Counted from the first letter of the stretch, positions 7,970 through 17,356 are shown. The stretch: DNA of 64,000 nt from Mucilaginibacter tundrae (GCF_013408825.1 NZ_JACCBZ010000007.1:186001-250000); one strand, 5' to 3'. Numbers and translations are program-made. The notes: generated by a model from the sequence alone, not told the origin.

Positions 7970-9310
7970 ATGCCAAATTCTATAAAAGATAAAAAGCAAC
8001 CAAAACCTGATATCAGCAGAGAAAAATCTGCCGAGTTATATGCTAAGGCTAAAACCTATTTTCCGGGCGGAGTTAACTCTCCGGTAAGGGCATTTAAATC
8101 GGTTTACGGTACTCCGCTTTTTATTGCCAAAGGCGACGGCAGCCATATTTGGGATGCTGACGGTAACAAGTTTATTGATTTTTGCTGTTCATGGGGTCCG
8201 CTGATCCTTGGCCATAACAACGTTAAGGTTCGCGAAAAAGTGATCGAAGTGATGCAACACGGCATGTCATTCGGCGCGCCAACTGCTTTGGAGAACGAAT
8301 TAGCCGAGCTGATCCTCAACAACAATCAATTTATTGAAAAACTGCGCTTTGTAAGCTCAGGTACCGAGGCGGTTATGTCTGCTATTAGACTGGCACGTGG
8401 TTATACTAAGCGCGATAAAATATTAAAGTTCGAGGGCTGCTATCATGGTCATTCAGATTCATTATTAGTCAAAGCAGGTTCAGGTTTAGTTACTTTCGGC
8501 GAAACTTCATCTGCCGGCGTACCCAAATCATTTGCTGATGAAACAATAGTGGTTGCTTTAAATGATGTGGAAGCGCTTAAAGAAGCATTCAACAAATTTA
8601 AAGATCAGATAGCTGCGGTTATCATCGAGCCGGTTCCGGCAAATAATGGCTTACTATTACAAACCCGCGATTTCTTACAGGCGCTTCGCGATATCTGTAC
8701 TGAAAACGGCACCCTATTAATTTTTGATGAAGTAATTTCCGGTTTCCGTATCGGCTTTGAAGGCGCTGCCGGTTATTATAAAATTAAACCCGATATCCTT
8801 ACTTATGGTAAAATAATAGGTGGTGGATTACCGGTTGGTTGTTATGGTGCTTCGGCAGAAATTATGGATCACATATCGCCGGTAGGTTCCGTTTATCAGG
8901 CAGGCACCTTATCGGGTAATCCAGTAGCAATGGCTGCAGGGATAGCCCAGTTAAGTGAATTATTGACCAATGGTTTTTATGATGAATTGCATAGCAAGAC
9001 AGAAGAATTCGTTGCAACCATTCAAAACTATGCCACCAAACGTAATTACAAACTAAAAGTATTTACCATTGGTTCTATATTTTGGTTTGCTTTTACAGAT
9101 AAAGAAGCCATTACTAAGGCAGAAGATATAGACCCAGCAAGCATGGAGAAATTCAAAAAAATGCACCGTGAACTGATCAACAGGGGTATTTATTTAGGCC
9201 CATCAGGTTACGAAGTTGGTTTTATATCATCTGCACATACAAAAACAGACTTAGAAACGGCTAAACGTGCTATCTTTGAGAGTCTTGACTTAGTATTTAA
9301 TGAAAAATAA
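7970..9310 (+). CDS. hemL: Glutamate-1-semialdehyde 2,1-aminomutase
   Basis: A PLP enzyme that converts glutamate-1-semialdehyde to 5-aminolevulinate, completing the C5 route begun by HemA. Length 446 residues; the family is usually about 425-435, and the first 15-20 residues here are a polar extension. The PLP-binding lysine is Lys281 in LTYGKIIGGGLPVG. The phosphate-binding region SSGTEAVMSAIRLARG and the aspartate in LIFDEVISGFR are present. ATG start at 7970. It is followed after three bases by a sensor kinase, so the two are probably translated from one message. Confidence 0.95.
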   Translation: MPNSIKDKKQPKPDISREKSAELYAKAKTYFPGGVNSPVRAFKSVYGTPLFIAKGDGSHIWDADGNKFIDFCCSWGPLILGHNNVKVREKVIEVMQHGMSFGAPTALENELAELILNNNQFIEKLRFVSSGTEAVMSAIRLARGYTKRDKILKFEGCYHGHSDSLLVKAGSGLVTFGETSSAGVPKSFADETIVVALNDVEALKEAFNKFKDQIAAVIIEPVPANNGLLLQTRDFLQALRDICTENGTLLIFDEVISGFRIGFEGAAGYYKIKPDILTYGKIIGGGLPVGCYGASAEIMDHISPVGSVYQAGTLSGNPVAMAAGIAQLSELLTNGFYDELHSKTEEFVATIQNYATKRNYKLKVFTIGSIFWFAFTDKEAITKAEDIDPASMEKFKKMHRELINRGIYLGPSGYEVGFISSAHTKTDLETAKRAIFESLDLVFNEK

Positions 9311-9313
9311 GCT

Positions 9314-10192
9314 ATGATAAAACGTTCGTTAGTTATTTTTTACGCTGTAATTATTTACGCTGTGGCGGAATTAATTTGGTGGGGTTATCAATTGGTAAGC
9401 CTTCAGCCAAAGCGTATCGGGATGATTTTGAGCGAAGGGTCCATGTTTGTGATCGTATTTTCTGTGGGGGCGTATTATTTGCATTCCTCAATTAATAAAG
9501 AACAGAAATTGCAGGAGCAGAAAAAGAATTTCTTGCTTTCAGTAACGCACGAACTAAAATCGCCGCTTGCTTCTATAAAAATATTGCTGCAAACCATTCA
9601 AAAGCGTAATCTTACCAAAGTGCAAACCCTTGATTTTATTGATAAATCATTGTTAGATATTGAGCGCCTGGACGATATGGTGGAAAATATGTTGCTGGCC
9701 TCAAAAATTGATAATCGTTCATACACATTCCCTAAAGCCGAATTCAATTTATCTGTTTTGGTTGATAGTATTGTTAACCGTTTACAGGTTACCAAATGCG
9801 ATTGTAATCAGCAGATCATTGAAGCCGAAATTGAACCTAAAATTGAGATCACGGGCGATAAATTCGCGCTAACTTCGGTAGTAACTAATTTGGTTGAAAA
9901 TGCTATCAAGTATTCAAGCCCATGCGAGGCAGTGGCTGTAAAGTTATTTTCTAAAGAGGGTAAGATACATTTACAGGTTGCGGATCATGGCATTGGGATA
10001 GCTGACGAAGAAAAAGGCCGCATTTTCGATAGGTTTTATCGGGTAGGCAGTGAAGATACTCGTAACACAAAAGGCACCGGACTTGGTTTGTTTATTGTGA
10101 AACAAGTGCTGGATAAGCATGAAGCAACCATCAGGGTTAAAGATAACCGCCCTGCCGGAAGCATTTTTGAAGTAGAATTTGCATTAACCTAA
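9314..10192 (+). CDS. Sensor histidine kinase
   Basis: A 292-residue membrane histidine kinase. Two hydrophobic segments near the N terminus (about residues 5-22 and 43-58) leave only a short extracytoplasmic loop of about 20 residues, so it probably senses within the membrane or through a partner. The HisKA phospho-acceptor is His79 in SVTHELKSPLAS. The HATPase domain has N-box VTNLVENAIKYS, G1 VADHGIGIADEEKGRIFDRF (about residues 222-241) and G2 GTGLGLFIVK. It lies three bases after hemL and 11 bases before its cognate response regulator. The position inside the heme operon suggests a link to heme or respiration, but no sensed signal can be read from the sequence. Confidence 0.92.
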   Translation: MIKRSLVIFYAVIIYAVAELIWWGYQLVSLQPKRIGMILSEGSMFVIVFSVGAYYLHSSINKEQKLQEQKKNFLLSVTHELKSPLASIKILLQTIQKRNLTKVQTLDFIDKSLLDIERLDDMVENMLLASKIDNRSYTFPKAEFNLSVLVDSIVNRLQVTKCDCNQQIIEAEIEPKIEITGDKFALTSVVTNLVENAIKYSSPCEAVAVKLFSKEGKIHLQVADHGIGIADEEKGRIFDRFYRVGSEDTRNTKGTGLGLFIVKQVLDKHEATIRVKDNRPAGSIFEVEFALT

Positions 10193-10203
10193 ATAGTAAA
10201 GAT

Positions 10204-10908
10204 ATGCCAAACAAGAAAAGAATTTTATTAGCCGAAGATGAAGAACATTTATTAGAGGCCATCAAGCTTAACCTTGAACTGGAAGGTTATAAAGTATCAA
10301 CCGCTAAAAATGGTAAAAAAGCGTTGCAGCTTTTTAAAGAAGAACGCTTTAACTTAGTAATATTAGACGTGATGATGCCCGAGATAGATGGTTTTGTAGT
10401 TGCTGAAACTATCAGGCTTGAAAATACCGAGGTGCCTATCATGTTCCTTACCGCTAAAAATACAAATGAAGATAAGATCACCGGCCTAAAAAAGGGCGCG
10501 GATGATTATCTAACCAAACCATTCAACCTGGAAGAATTGATCCTTCGCGTTAACAACCTGGTTAAACGTGGTTTAAAAGGTGATGACCTTAAAGAGTTTA
10601 ACAGCTATAAAATAGGAGATAAAACTATTCATTTCAATTCATTTGAATTGGTTAATGGTGATGGCTCTATCACTCCTTTAACTAAAAAGGAAACCATGCT
10701 GTTAAAGCTTTTGATTGAGCGTAGAAATGATGCCGTATCACGTGAGCAAATACTGGAAACCGTATGGAACTACGATGTATATCCATCAACCCGTACCATT
10801 GATAACTTTATCCTTACTTTCCGTAAGTATTTTGAACCAGATCCTAAAAATCCGGTTTATTTCCATTCTATACGCGGCGTGGGATATAAATTTACTGATC
10901 AGCACTAA
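10204..10908 (+). CDS. Response regulator, OmpR/PhoB family
   Basis: A 234-residue two-domain regulator. The receiver domain (residues 1 to about 120) has acidic pocket residues in LLAEDEEH, the phospho-acceptor Asp55 in VILDVMMPE, the Thr in FLTAKN and the Lys in YLTKPFN. The C-terminal winged-helix DNA-binding domain (about 130-232) ends in the characteristic TRTIDNFILTFRKYF and IRGVGYKF. It is partnered with the kinase immediately upstream. Targets are unknown; the short intergenic gaps mean no operator can be assigned here. Confidence 0.93.
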   Translation: MPNKKRILLAEDEEHLLEAIKLNLELEGYKVSTAKNGKKALQLFKEERFNLVILDVMMPEIDGFVVAETIRLENTEVPIMFLTAKNTNEDKITGLKKGADDYLTKPFNLEELILRVNNLVKRGLKGDDLKEFNSYKIGDKTIHFNSFELVNGDGSITPLTKKETMLLKLLIERRNDAVSREQILETVWNYDVYPSTRTIDNFILTFRKYFEPDPKNPVYFHSIRGVGYKFTDQH

Positions 10909-10917
10909 GGGAGATAG

Positions 10918-11442
10918 ATGTTTACCAATACGGCACGGATATTTTTGATAGGGCTATTTTTAGCCATGGGGCTTTTTTTTAGCTACGAGCATGTGTATCA
11001 GTTAATGGCTGTATCGTTAATGTTTATAGTAGTGCTGATTTGGGGGTATTTTAAAGAAGGTACTGTTATTATGGCCGCTAAAAGCTTCCATAAAAAGGAT
11101 TATGTAAGATCGGAAGCACTCTTAAAGCAAATAACAAACCCGGGTTGGTTAGCCAAAAAACGCCGTGGCTTTTATGAGTTCATTATGGGCGGTATAAGCC
11201 TGCAAAAACAGGATTATGATGCTGCCGAAAAACATTACGAACTTGCAGCGCAATTCCCGTTACGCTCCGTTAATGATCACGTGGCGGCATTGGTGCATGT
11301 GGTGAACATCAGCATAAGGCAACATAATTACGATAAAGCTGCCGCTTACATCGAACTGGCAAATAAACACCAGGAAAAGATCAACGCCAAGATGAAAGAC
11401 GTGATAGAGAAACTGGAAAAAGAACTAAAACAACATAAATAA
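10918..11442 (+). CDS. Membrane-anchored TPR-like protein of the heme locus
   Basis: A 174-residue protein with two N-terminal hydrophobic helices (about residues 5-20 and 27-42) and a soluble C-terminal part rich in alpha-helical repeats. Stretches such as KKDYVRSEALLKQI, KQDYDAAEKHYELAAQF and QHNYDKAAAYIELA look like three tetratricopeptide-type repeats. It starts nine bases after the response regulator. Membrane TPR proteins often act as scaffolds; a link to heme enzymes is inference from position only. Confidence 0.75.
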   Translation: MFTNTARIFLIGLFLAMGLFFSYEHVYQLMAVSLMFIVVLIWGYFKEGTVIMAAKSFHKKDYVRSEALLKQITNPGWLAKKRRGFYEFIMGGISLQKQDYDAAEKHYELAAQFPLRSVNDHVAALVHVVNISIRQHNYDKAAAYIELANKHQEKINAKMKDVIEKLEKELKQHK

Positions 11443-11452
11443 GAGTGGGGAG

Positions 11453-11530
11453 AGAGTCAAGAATCAAGATTCAAGAGTCAGGACAATTTTTTTGTTCTAT
11501 CTTGAATCTTGTCTCTTGATTCTTGACTCT
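11453..11530. repeat. Heptad-repeat hairpin upstream of hemE
   Basis: The left arm (11453-11480) is four in-phase 7-base units of consensus AGANTCA. The right arm (11500-11530) is, on the opposite strand, four further units of the same consensus. The outermost 17 bases pair perfectly. It ends eight bases before the hemE start. The unit is the same as at the atpD-atpC gap 20 kb away. Confidence 0.9.
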
Positions 11531-11538
11531 ATAACACC

Positions 11539-12564
11539 ATGAGAGATTCATTATTAATAAAAGCTGCATTTTCTGAGAAAACTAACCGTCCACCTGTGTG
11601 GATGATGCGCCAGGCGGGTAGGTTTATGCCCGAATACTGGGAAATTAAAAACAAATATTCCTTTCTGGAAATGTGTAAAACACCGGAGCTTGCTGCCGAT
11701 GTTACCATGCTCCCGGTTAATTTGTTAGGCATTGATGCAGCGATATTATTTTCGGATATATTGGTTACAGGCGAAGCTATGGGTGGCGATTTAAGCTTTA
11801 CCCAAGGCATCGGCCCAAAGTTTGCAAACCCTGTACGTACCAAAGCTGATATTGATAAATTGGATACACAGGTAGTGCATAAACTACAGTATGTAGCCGA
11901 TGCGATCAAAGTAATACAACAACGCTTAAATGGCAGCATTCCGCTGATTGGTTTTGCCGGCGCGCCATTTACCGTAATGAGCTATTTGGTTGAAGGCGGG
12001 TCATCAAAAGACTTTAAACTTACCAAATTGCTTATCCATAACCATCCGGAATTAGCGCACCAGCTTTTATCAAAAATAGCAACCGTAACGGCAGATTATT
12101 TAAACCTGCAAATTGCAGCTGGTGTTAACGCCGTGCAAATATTCGACAGTTGGGCGCAGGCTTTGGCTTGGGATGATTATAAGGAATTTTCTCATCGTTA
12201 TATTGTTGAGATCATCAGCAAATTGAACCGGAAGGATATTCCCGTGATTTCTTTCTGCAAAGGTAGCTCGGTTTTCGCGCCGCTAATGGCAGAGGCTAAA
12301 CCCGATGTAATCTCTATCGACTGGAATGTTGATCTGTTAGATATTAAACAACGTTTACCAAAAGGCATAGCGGTACAAGGTAACCTTGATCCGCATGTTT
12401 TGTATGCTGATAAAAAGGTGATCAAAGAACGCATTTACCGTTTGTTCGATAGGATGAATGGTGAAAACGGTTTCATATTCAACATAGGTCATGGCATTAT
12501 GCCGGATATTCCTTTTGATAATGTGAAGTACGCGGTTGATGTGATTAAAGAATTTAGCTACTAA
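11539..12564 (+). CDS. hemE: Uroporphyrinogen decarboxylase
   Basis: Removes four carboxyl groups from uroporphyrinogen III to give coproporphyrinogen III. Length 341 residues, as usual. The N-terminal signature RPPVWMMRQAGRFMPEYW is intact, as is the second signature GFAGAPFTVMSYLVEG. The catalytic-site aspartate is expected in ILFSDILV. ATG start at 11539. The message is preceded by a strong heptad hairpin. It is followed about 100 bases on by a HemJ-like gene, with another palindromic element between. Confidence 0.95.
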   Translation: MRDSLLIKAAFSEKTNRPPVWMMRQAGRFMPEYWEIKNKYSFLEMCKTPELAADVTMLPVNLLGIDAAILFSDILVTGEAMGGDLSFTQGIGPKFANPVRTKADIDKLDTQVVHKLQYVADAIKVIQQRLNGSIPLIGFAGAPFTVMSYLVEGGSSKDFKLTKLLIHNHPELAHQLLSKIATVTADYLNLQIAAGVNAVQIFDSWAQALAWDDYKEFSHRYIVEIISKLNRKDIPVISFCKGSSVFAPLMAEAKPDVISIDWNVDLLDIKQRLPKGIAVQGNLDPHVLYADKKVIKERIYRLFDRMNGENGFIFNIGHGIMPDIPFDNVKYAVDVIKEFSY

Positions 12565-12576
12565 TATTATACTAAA

Positions 12577-12649
12577 TGTCATTGTGAGGAACGAAGCAAT
12601 CTCGTGGCCATAAATTTATGCGATTGCCACGCTATCGCTCGCAATGACA
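12577..12649. repeat. REP-like palindrome (degenerate) between hemE and hemJ
   Basis: The ends pair as TGTCATTG with CAATGACA, and the inner parts (GAGGAACGAAGCAATC on the left) pair imperfectly. It belongs to the same element type as the perfect palindrome at 21434-21502, with one arm altered. Confidence 0.7.
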
Positions 12650-12662
12650 GTTTATACAAGAA

Positions 12663-13196
12663 ATGTATCAATACATATTAGCCATACATATCATTTTTGT
12701 AGTCTGCTGGATGGCGGGGCTGTTTTACATGGTACGTTTGTTTATTTACCATACTGAGGCACAAACCAAACCCGAACCGGATCGCACAATATTATCCGAC
12801 CAGTTTGAGATTATGGAGCGTAAGCTTTGGTATATTATTGCCACACCATCTATGTATTTGGTGTTGGCTGCAGGTATAACTATGTTGTTTTTAGCGCCAG
12901 GCTGGTTACAACAACCCTGGCTGCATATTAAACTGGCTTTTGTAGGTGGTTTGGTCGTTTATCACTTTATCTGCCAAAATAAAATGAACCAAATGCGGAA
13001 AGGCATTTACACGTGGACTTCAACCCAACTCCGTATCTGGAATGAGGTAGCTACCATATTTTTGTTCGCGATAGTATTTTTGGCTGTACTGAAAAACGCG
13101 GTTAGCTGGATATTCGGATTGCTTGGACTTATTTTACTTTCTCTGATCCTGATGTCGGCAGTGAAAATTTATAAGTACTATCGTATAAAAAAATAA
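12663..13196 (+). CDS. hemJ: HemJ-type protoporphyrinogen IX oxidase (CopD/UPF0093-like)
   Basis: A 177-residue membrane protein with about four helices. The N-terminal signature of the HemJ family is clear: His9 in AIHIIFVVCWMAGLFY, followed by VRLFIYH with Arg25 and His30. HemJ enzymes oxidise protoporphyrinogen IX to protoporphyrin IX in the cytoplasmic membrane and bind heme b through conserved His residues. The position directly after hemE supports this assignment. The extra helix and tail after residue 135 are longer than in the shortest HemJ proteins. A broader CopD-family assignment is the alternative. Confidence 0.75.
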   Translation: MYQYILAIHIIFVVCWMAGLFYMVRLFIYHTEAQTKPEPDRTILSDQFEIMERKLWYIIATPSMYLVLAAGITMLFLAPGWLQQPWLHIKLAFVGGLVVYHFICQNKMNQMRKGIYTWTSTQLRIWNEVATIFLFAIVFLAVLKNAVSWIFGLLGLILLSLILMSAVKIYKYYRIKK

Positions 13197-13198
13197 AT

Positions 13199-13942
13199 CT
13201 ATTTCTCTTCCTCAGGTAAATAAAACGGTGCTGTCATAGCACAATAATATCCTAAAAACAGGAAAGCTATCAGCGGTATACCTAAAACACTTTCAATAAC
13301 GTAGCGCCAGGTCATTGGCTTTAACGTAATCATCAACAGGCTGAATAATACCGGCCTTATCAGCATTATAAATTCGTAGGCAAGTTCATTAAATAACCAA
13401 AGTGAAATCAATAAAAAGCCAATATGCTTAGTAGTGAATTCTCCTAAACAAAGCTGTATGATCAAGGCGAATAATATCAACGGCAGATAATTCCTGAGTA
13501 ATAATACCACTTCATTAATCCAGATTAAAGCATGAGGATTTGTATTAAATAGAGTTTGTAATTGGTAATTCAGTCGGAATAAAGCACAATCCAGCAAAGC
13601 GCAAACTATAAGCGTACCCAATAGGTAAAGAATGCTTTTCATAGTCACCTTTTGATTAAGATTAACTGAAAATATCGCCACAAAAAATATGAATAGTGTT
13701 CTTGTCAGGTCGACAAAACTGTATGTATTATTTATGCTGAACTTTAATATAAAAAAGCTTAACACACTTACCGGCTGCGCACGTATTCCTGGGTCATAAG
13801 TACAATATGTAGCCAATACTTGCACTATCGCGAAGCAAAGGATAGTCCATAACAAAGCCGCCTTTACAGTTGATGAAAAGTATTTTTTATACATTTCAAC
13901 AAATTCGTTCAACAGTTTTTTAAGAAATAATGAAAATTGCAT
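13199..13942 (-). CDS. Hypothetical multi-pass membrane protein
   Basis: A 247-residue protein that I do not recognise. About six hydrophobic helices can be seen (around residues 30-45, 62-75, 85-97, 104-120, 148-168 and 170-245). There is no signal peptide or catalytic motif. It converges on the hemJ-like gene with only two bases between the stop codons, and it stands divergently from an exported protein at 14080. A TAnnTTTG-like box for its strand occurs at 13962-13969, about 20 bases before its start. No function is proposed. Confidence 0.6.
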   Translation of the reverse strand: MQFSLFLKKLLNEFVEMYKKYFSSTVKAALLWTILCFAIVQVLATYCTYDPGIRAQPVSVLSFFILKFSINNTYSFVDLTRTLFIFFVAIFSVNLNQKVTMKSILYLLGTLIVCALLDCALFRLNYQLQTLFNTNPHALIWINEVVLLLRNYLPLILFALIIQLCLGEFTTKHIGFLLISLWLFNELAYEFIMLIRPVLFSLLMITLKPMTWRYVIESVLGIPLIAFLFLGYYCAMTAPFYLPEEEK

Positions 13943-14046
13943 GTATACCGTTTTTCTTCGGCAAAAGTAAGGTTAATCTTTATTGATGTTGATTTGTAAC
14001 AACAATATTTTAACAGTAGGCAAACATTTCCCCTTGAAATTCATCT

Positions 14047-14054
14047 TACCTTTG
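14047..14054 (+). promoter_or_regulatory. Predicted -7 box upstream of exported protein
   Basis: TACCTTTG at 14047-14054 fits TAnnTTTG and lies 26 bases before the ATG at 14080. No convincing -33 TTG is seen at the usual spacing. Confidence 0.35.
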
Positions 14055-14079
14055 AAGTTTCAATCTAAATACTTTCTAT

Positions 14080-14904
14080 ATGCGAATTATAACTTCTACT
14101 ATTATTATATTATTGACGTTGATAACGAGCGTTTTTGCTCAAAGTGGAAGAAATAAACGGGCAATTGATTCGACCAATAATCCTGAAAGCAGGACATTAA
14201 AATATGGTTACGCCAATGCTGGTTCTGATTTGTCGGTAAATAAGAATGGAGATACTATCATCCGTACCCATTCTAAGCCACCGGGATTTAGTTTCGGATT
14301 GACACTTTCGCGCATTGATTTTGGCTTGGCTACAATGGTTGATAATGGCAGTTTTAAGTTGTCACCACAAAACCAGTTTTTACGTTACCGTTCATGGAAA
14401 ACGGAAAATGTGGGTTTTGATGTTTTGCAACTGGGTTATCGTTTTAATAGTGCCATCAGGTTATATATGTCGGCAGGTTTTGATTGGACTTTAATTCGCC
14501 TGCGCGATAATATTACCCTTGCCGAGCATGCGCCTGCATTAAGCTACACACAAGATGATATCGATTTTAGCAAAAACAGGTTATCATCAACTTATCTGCG
14601 TGTGCCTTTAGCTTTTGAGTATCGTACCCATGATGATTCTGATGGAACACCGTTCCGGTTTGTTTTTGGTCCGGAAGGTGGCATATTACTAGGTGCCAGC
14701 CAAAAGCAGGTAAGCAGCCAAAACGGTACGCAAAAATTTAGTAGTAACTATAATTTCCAGAAATTTCGCTACGGGCCGTTTGTACGTGTGGGTTATGGAC
14801 TGATAGGCGTGTACGCTAAATATTACATGAATGATATGTTTGCGGATAGTCCCGACCAAAAAGGGCTCAAAAATCTCTCCTTGGGTATTATGTTAGGTTT
14901 TTAA
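14080..14904 (+). CDS. Exported beta-rich protein, probable outer-membrane barrel
   Basis: A 274-residue protein with a clear signal peptide (RIITSTIIILLTLITSVFA, cleavage probably before QSGRN). The mature part has alternating hydrophobic residues and aromatic-rich strands, for example FGLTLSRIDFGLA, VLQLGYRFNSAIRLYMSAGF and LSLGIMLGF at the very end, typical of porin-family/outer-membrane beta-barrel proteins in Bacteroidota. The final residue Phe supports an outer-membrane barrel. No specific substrate can be given. It lies 36 bases before an ABC ATPase gene, though the functional link is unclear. Confidence 0.65.
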   Translation: MRIITSTIIILLTLITSVFAQSGRNKRAIDSTNNPESRTLKYGYANAGSDLSVNKNGDTIIRTHSKPPGFSFGLTLSRIDFGLATMVDNGSFKLSPQNQFLRYRSWKTENVGFDVLQLGYRFNSAIRLYMSAGFDWTLIRLRDNITLAEHAPALSYTQDDIDFSKNRLSSTYLRVPLAFEYRTHDDSDGTPFRFVFGPEGGILLGASQKQVSSQNGTQKFSSNYNFQKFRYGPFVRVGYGLIGVYAKYYMNDMFADSPDQKGLKNLSLGIMLGF

Positions 14905-14940
14905 CAGCGGCGTTTACTGTTTTACGTATCTTTACAAGCC

Positions 14941-15942
14941 ATGGCAGATCCTACTTTTTTACAGGCAACATCAATCAGCAAAATATATCCCGGCGAGCGG
15001 GTTTCGGGCGTCTTAAAAACCAGCTTTATCATTCAGCAAGGAAAAATTACTGCCATAATAGGGGAGAGTGGCAGCGGTAAAAGTACCTTATTGCGTTTAC
15101 TATTCGGCTTACTTGATCCCGATGAAGGTATCATCCATTTTAAGGGTGAACGTGTTTGGGGCCCGGTAGAAAAGCTAATCCCCGGTCATGATGCCATGAA
15201 AATGGTTACACAGCATACTGATGACCTTAACCTATTTGCCAAAGTGTGGGATAATATCGCGGTATTAATACCTAACACTAACATTCAGGCTAAGCAAGAA
15301 AAAGTAAGCCAAATACTAAGTCTGCTTAACATGGCGCATTTAGCAAACCGGCGGGTATTTGATTTAAGCGGTGGCGAAAAACAACGCGTGGCTTTGGCTA
15401 GAGCGATTATAACCCGCCCCGAAGTATTATTGCTGGATGAGCCATTTAACCAGGTTGATACATCATTTCGTGAAGATCTGCAGCAGGATATCCGCAACAT
15501 AGTTAAGGAAACAGGCCTTACGGTTATTATGGTATCGCATGACCCATCCGAAATACTTTCTATGGCTGATGAGTTGATCGTGATGAAGGACGGAGAGATA
15601 CTAGAGTCGGGCGATCCTGTAGAGATGTATTCAAATCCTCGATTTTTATATACAGCCAGCCTTTTAGCTAACTGTAATATTTTAAATAAAGAGAAAGCTA
15701 AGCTTTGTGGAATAGCGTTAAAGCCCAAAAAGAAAACCGTCGCTATCTATCCTGAGTGGATAGATGTGAGCACGGCTAAAACTCCTGAATGGACAATAAG
15801 CTCAATATTGTTTAAAGGATTTTACGAGGATATAATGGTTGAAAAACATGGAGTTGAGTTAAGAGTGCGCAGCCACGATATGCGAAAATATGCCGTAGGG
15901 CAAAAAGTGAATTTAAAGGTAAATAAGTACCTGGAATACTAA
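14941..15942 (+). CDS. ABC transporter ATP-binding protein
   Basis: A 333-residue ATPase. Walker A is GESGSGKST (residues 41-49), the signature motif is LSGGEKQRVALARA, Walker B is VLLLDEPFNQVD, and the switch histidine lies in MVSHDPSE. The last 90 residues look like a TOBE-type regulatory domain, as in importers of the MalK/PotA/FbpC class. No permease or binding protein lies nearby, so the partner is unknown. Its 3' end converges with the ilv-leu operon. Confidence 0.88.
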   Translation: MADPTFLQATSISKIYPGERVSGVLKTSFIIQQGKITAIIGESGSGKSTLLRLLFGLLDPDEGIIHFKGERVWGPVEKLIPGHDAMKMVTQHTDDLNLFAKVWDNIAVLIPNTNIQAKQEKVSQILSLLNMAHLANRRVFDLSGGEKQRVALARAIITRPEVLLLDEPFNQVDTSFREDLQQDIRNIVKETGLTVIMVSHDPSEILSMADELIVMKDGEILESGDPVEMYSNPRFLYTASLLANCNILNKEKAKLCGIALKPKKKTVAIYPEWIDVSTAKTPEWTISSILFKGFYEDIMVEKHGVELRVRSHDMRKYAVGQKVNLKVNKYLEY

Positions 15943-15979
15943 AAAATAAAGCCTCCTTACACTCGCTGTTCGGAGGCTT
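15941..15979 (-). terminator. Intrinsic terminator of the ilv-leu operon
   Basis: The stem AAGCCTCC (15949-15956) pairs perfectly with 15972-15979 around a 15-base loop. On the minus strand the stem is followed by a T-rich run (TTATTTTTTAG). It lies about 125 bases past the ilvA stop and so should end the long minus-strand operon. On the plus strand there is no T-tract, though the hairpin may still protect the ABC transcript. Confidence 0.65.
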
Positions 15980-16102
15980 AAACCTAAACCTTATCACAAT
16001 CACACGGATGTGTGTATGAATTACAAAAGTACATATATGCTAAACTTAATATATTGGTTATATAATCCAAATATTGGGCTTAATTGCTGATTGAATATTC
16101 AA

Positions 16103-17356
16103 TTATACTAGGTATTCAAACAGCGTTTGATTACTGTTGATCTCGATCACATCGAACCTATGGGCAACCATTCGTTGTAATAAAGCGGGGTAATCATCAG
16201 CATTTTTTAATTCGATACCTACCAAGGCAGGGCCATTTTCTTTAGATGTTTTTTTGATGAACTCAAAACGGGTAATATCATCGCCGGGGCCTAATACATT
16301 ATTCACAAATAGTTTTAATGCACCCGGGCGTTGCGGAAAGCGAACTATGAAATAATGCTTCAAACCTTCATACAGCAGAGATTTTTCTTTGATCTCCTGC
16401 ATGCGTTCAATATCATTATTACCACCACTGATAACGCAAACTACTTTTTTCCCTTTGATCTGCGCTTTACATAAATCAAGTACCGCTACCGATAATGCAC
16501 CCGCAGGTTCAACCACAATGGCATCTTCGTTATATAGTTTAAGTATGGTAGTACATACTTTACCTTCGGGCACCAGTAGCATATCATCCAATATCTCGCT
16601 GCATATCTGGTAATTAAGTGAACCAACGCGTTTAACTGCCGCGCCGTCAACAAACCTATCGATTTGCTCTAAGGTAACCGGGCCTTTATTTTCAAGCGCG
16701 CTTACCATTGATGGCGCGCCTTCAGGTTCAACCCCGATCAATAAAATATGAGGATTTTGCTGTTTTAAATAGCTACCTGTTCCTGCCGCTAAACCACCGC
16801 CGCCAATAGGCATGATTACTACCTCAACATCCGGTAGATCATTCATTATTTCAACGCCAACGGTTCCCTGTCCTTCAACAATCCGGTAATGATCAAAAGG
16901 AGGGATGAAAGTCATATCATGCGCCTCAGTATAAGCTAAAGCTTCACGCAGGCAATCATCAAAAGTATCGCCGGTTAAAACAAGCTCCACGTTGCCGTTG
17001 CCAAACATTTCTGTTTGCTTCACTTTTTGTTTGGGTGTGATCTCAGGCATAAAGATTATGCCACGGGTGCCTAATCTCTTACATGAAAATGCAACTCCCT
17101 GCGCATGGTTACCCGCGCTGGCGCAAACTACACCACGCGATAATTGCTCGTCGGTTAATTGACTGATCATGTTGTAAGCTCCACGTAATTTATACGAGCG
17201 TACAACCTGCAAATCCTCACGTTTTAAATAGATCTCGCAATCGTATTTTTTAGACAGGCCTGCGTTATATTCTAATGGCGTGTTTCTTACTACACCATTT
17301 AAACGTTCCGAGGCCGCTTCAAAATCAAGCTTATTTTCAGTTTCAGTATCCATCAT
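16103..17356 (-). CDS. ilvA: Threonine ammonia-lyase (threonine dehydratase)
   Basis: A PLP enzyme that converts threonine to 2-oxobutanoate, the entry to isoleucine synthesis. The PLP lysine is Lys56 in RSYKLRGAYNM, and the phosphate-binding glycine loop GGGGLAAGTGSYL is present. At 417 residues it is the short form with one C-terminal ACT-like regulatory segment (from about residue 340, HYFIVRFPQRPGALKLF), unlike the roughly 514-residue E. coli enzyme with two. The stop of leuA overlaps its ATG by one base (TAATG), so translation is coupled. It is the last gene of the operon. Confidence 0.93.
   Translation of the reverse strand: MMDTETENKLDFEAASERLNGVVRNTPLEYNAGLSKKYDCEIYLKREDLQVVRSYKLRGAYNMISQLTDEQLSRGVVCASAGNHAQGVAFSCKRLGTRGIIFMPEITPKQKVKQTEMFGNGNVELVLTGDTFDDCLREALAYTEAHDMTFIPPFDHYRIVEGQGTVGVEIMNDLPDVEVVIMPIGGGGLAAGTGSYLKQQNPHILLIGVEPEGAPSMVSALENKGPVTLEQIDRFVDGAAVKRVGSLNYQICSEILDDMLLVPEGKVCTTILKLYNEDAIVVEPAGALSVAVLDLCKAQIKGKKVVCVISGGNNDIERMQEIKEKSLLYEGLKHYFIVRFPQRPGALKLFVNNVLGPGDDITRFEFIKKTSKENGPALVGIELKNADDYPALLQRMVAHRFDVIEINSNQTLFEYLV

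Noticed and set aside
11529..11939. Open frame on the minus strand opposite the start of hemE
   Set aside because: It is antisense to a strongly conserved gene and resembles no protein; a coding shadow.
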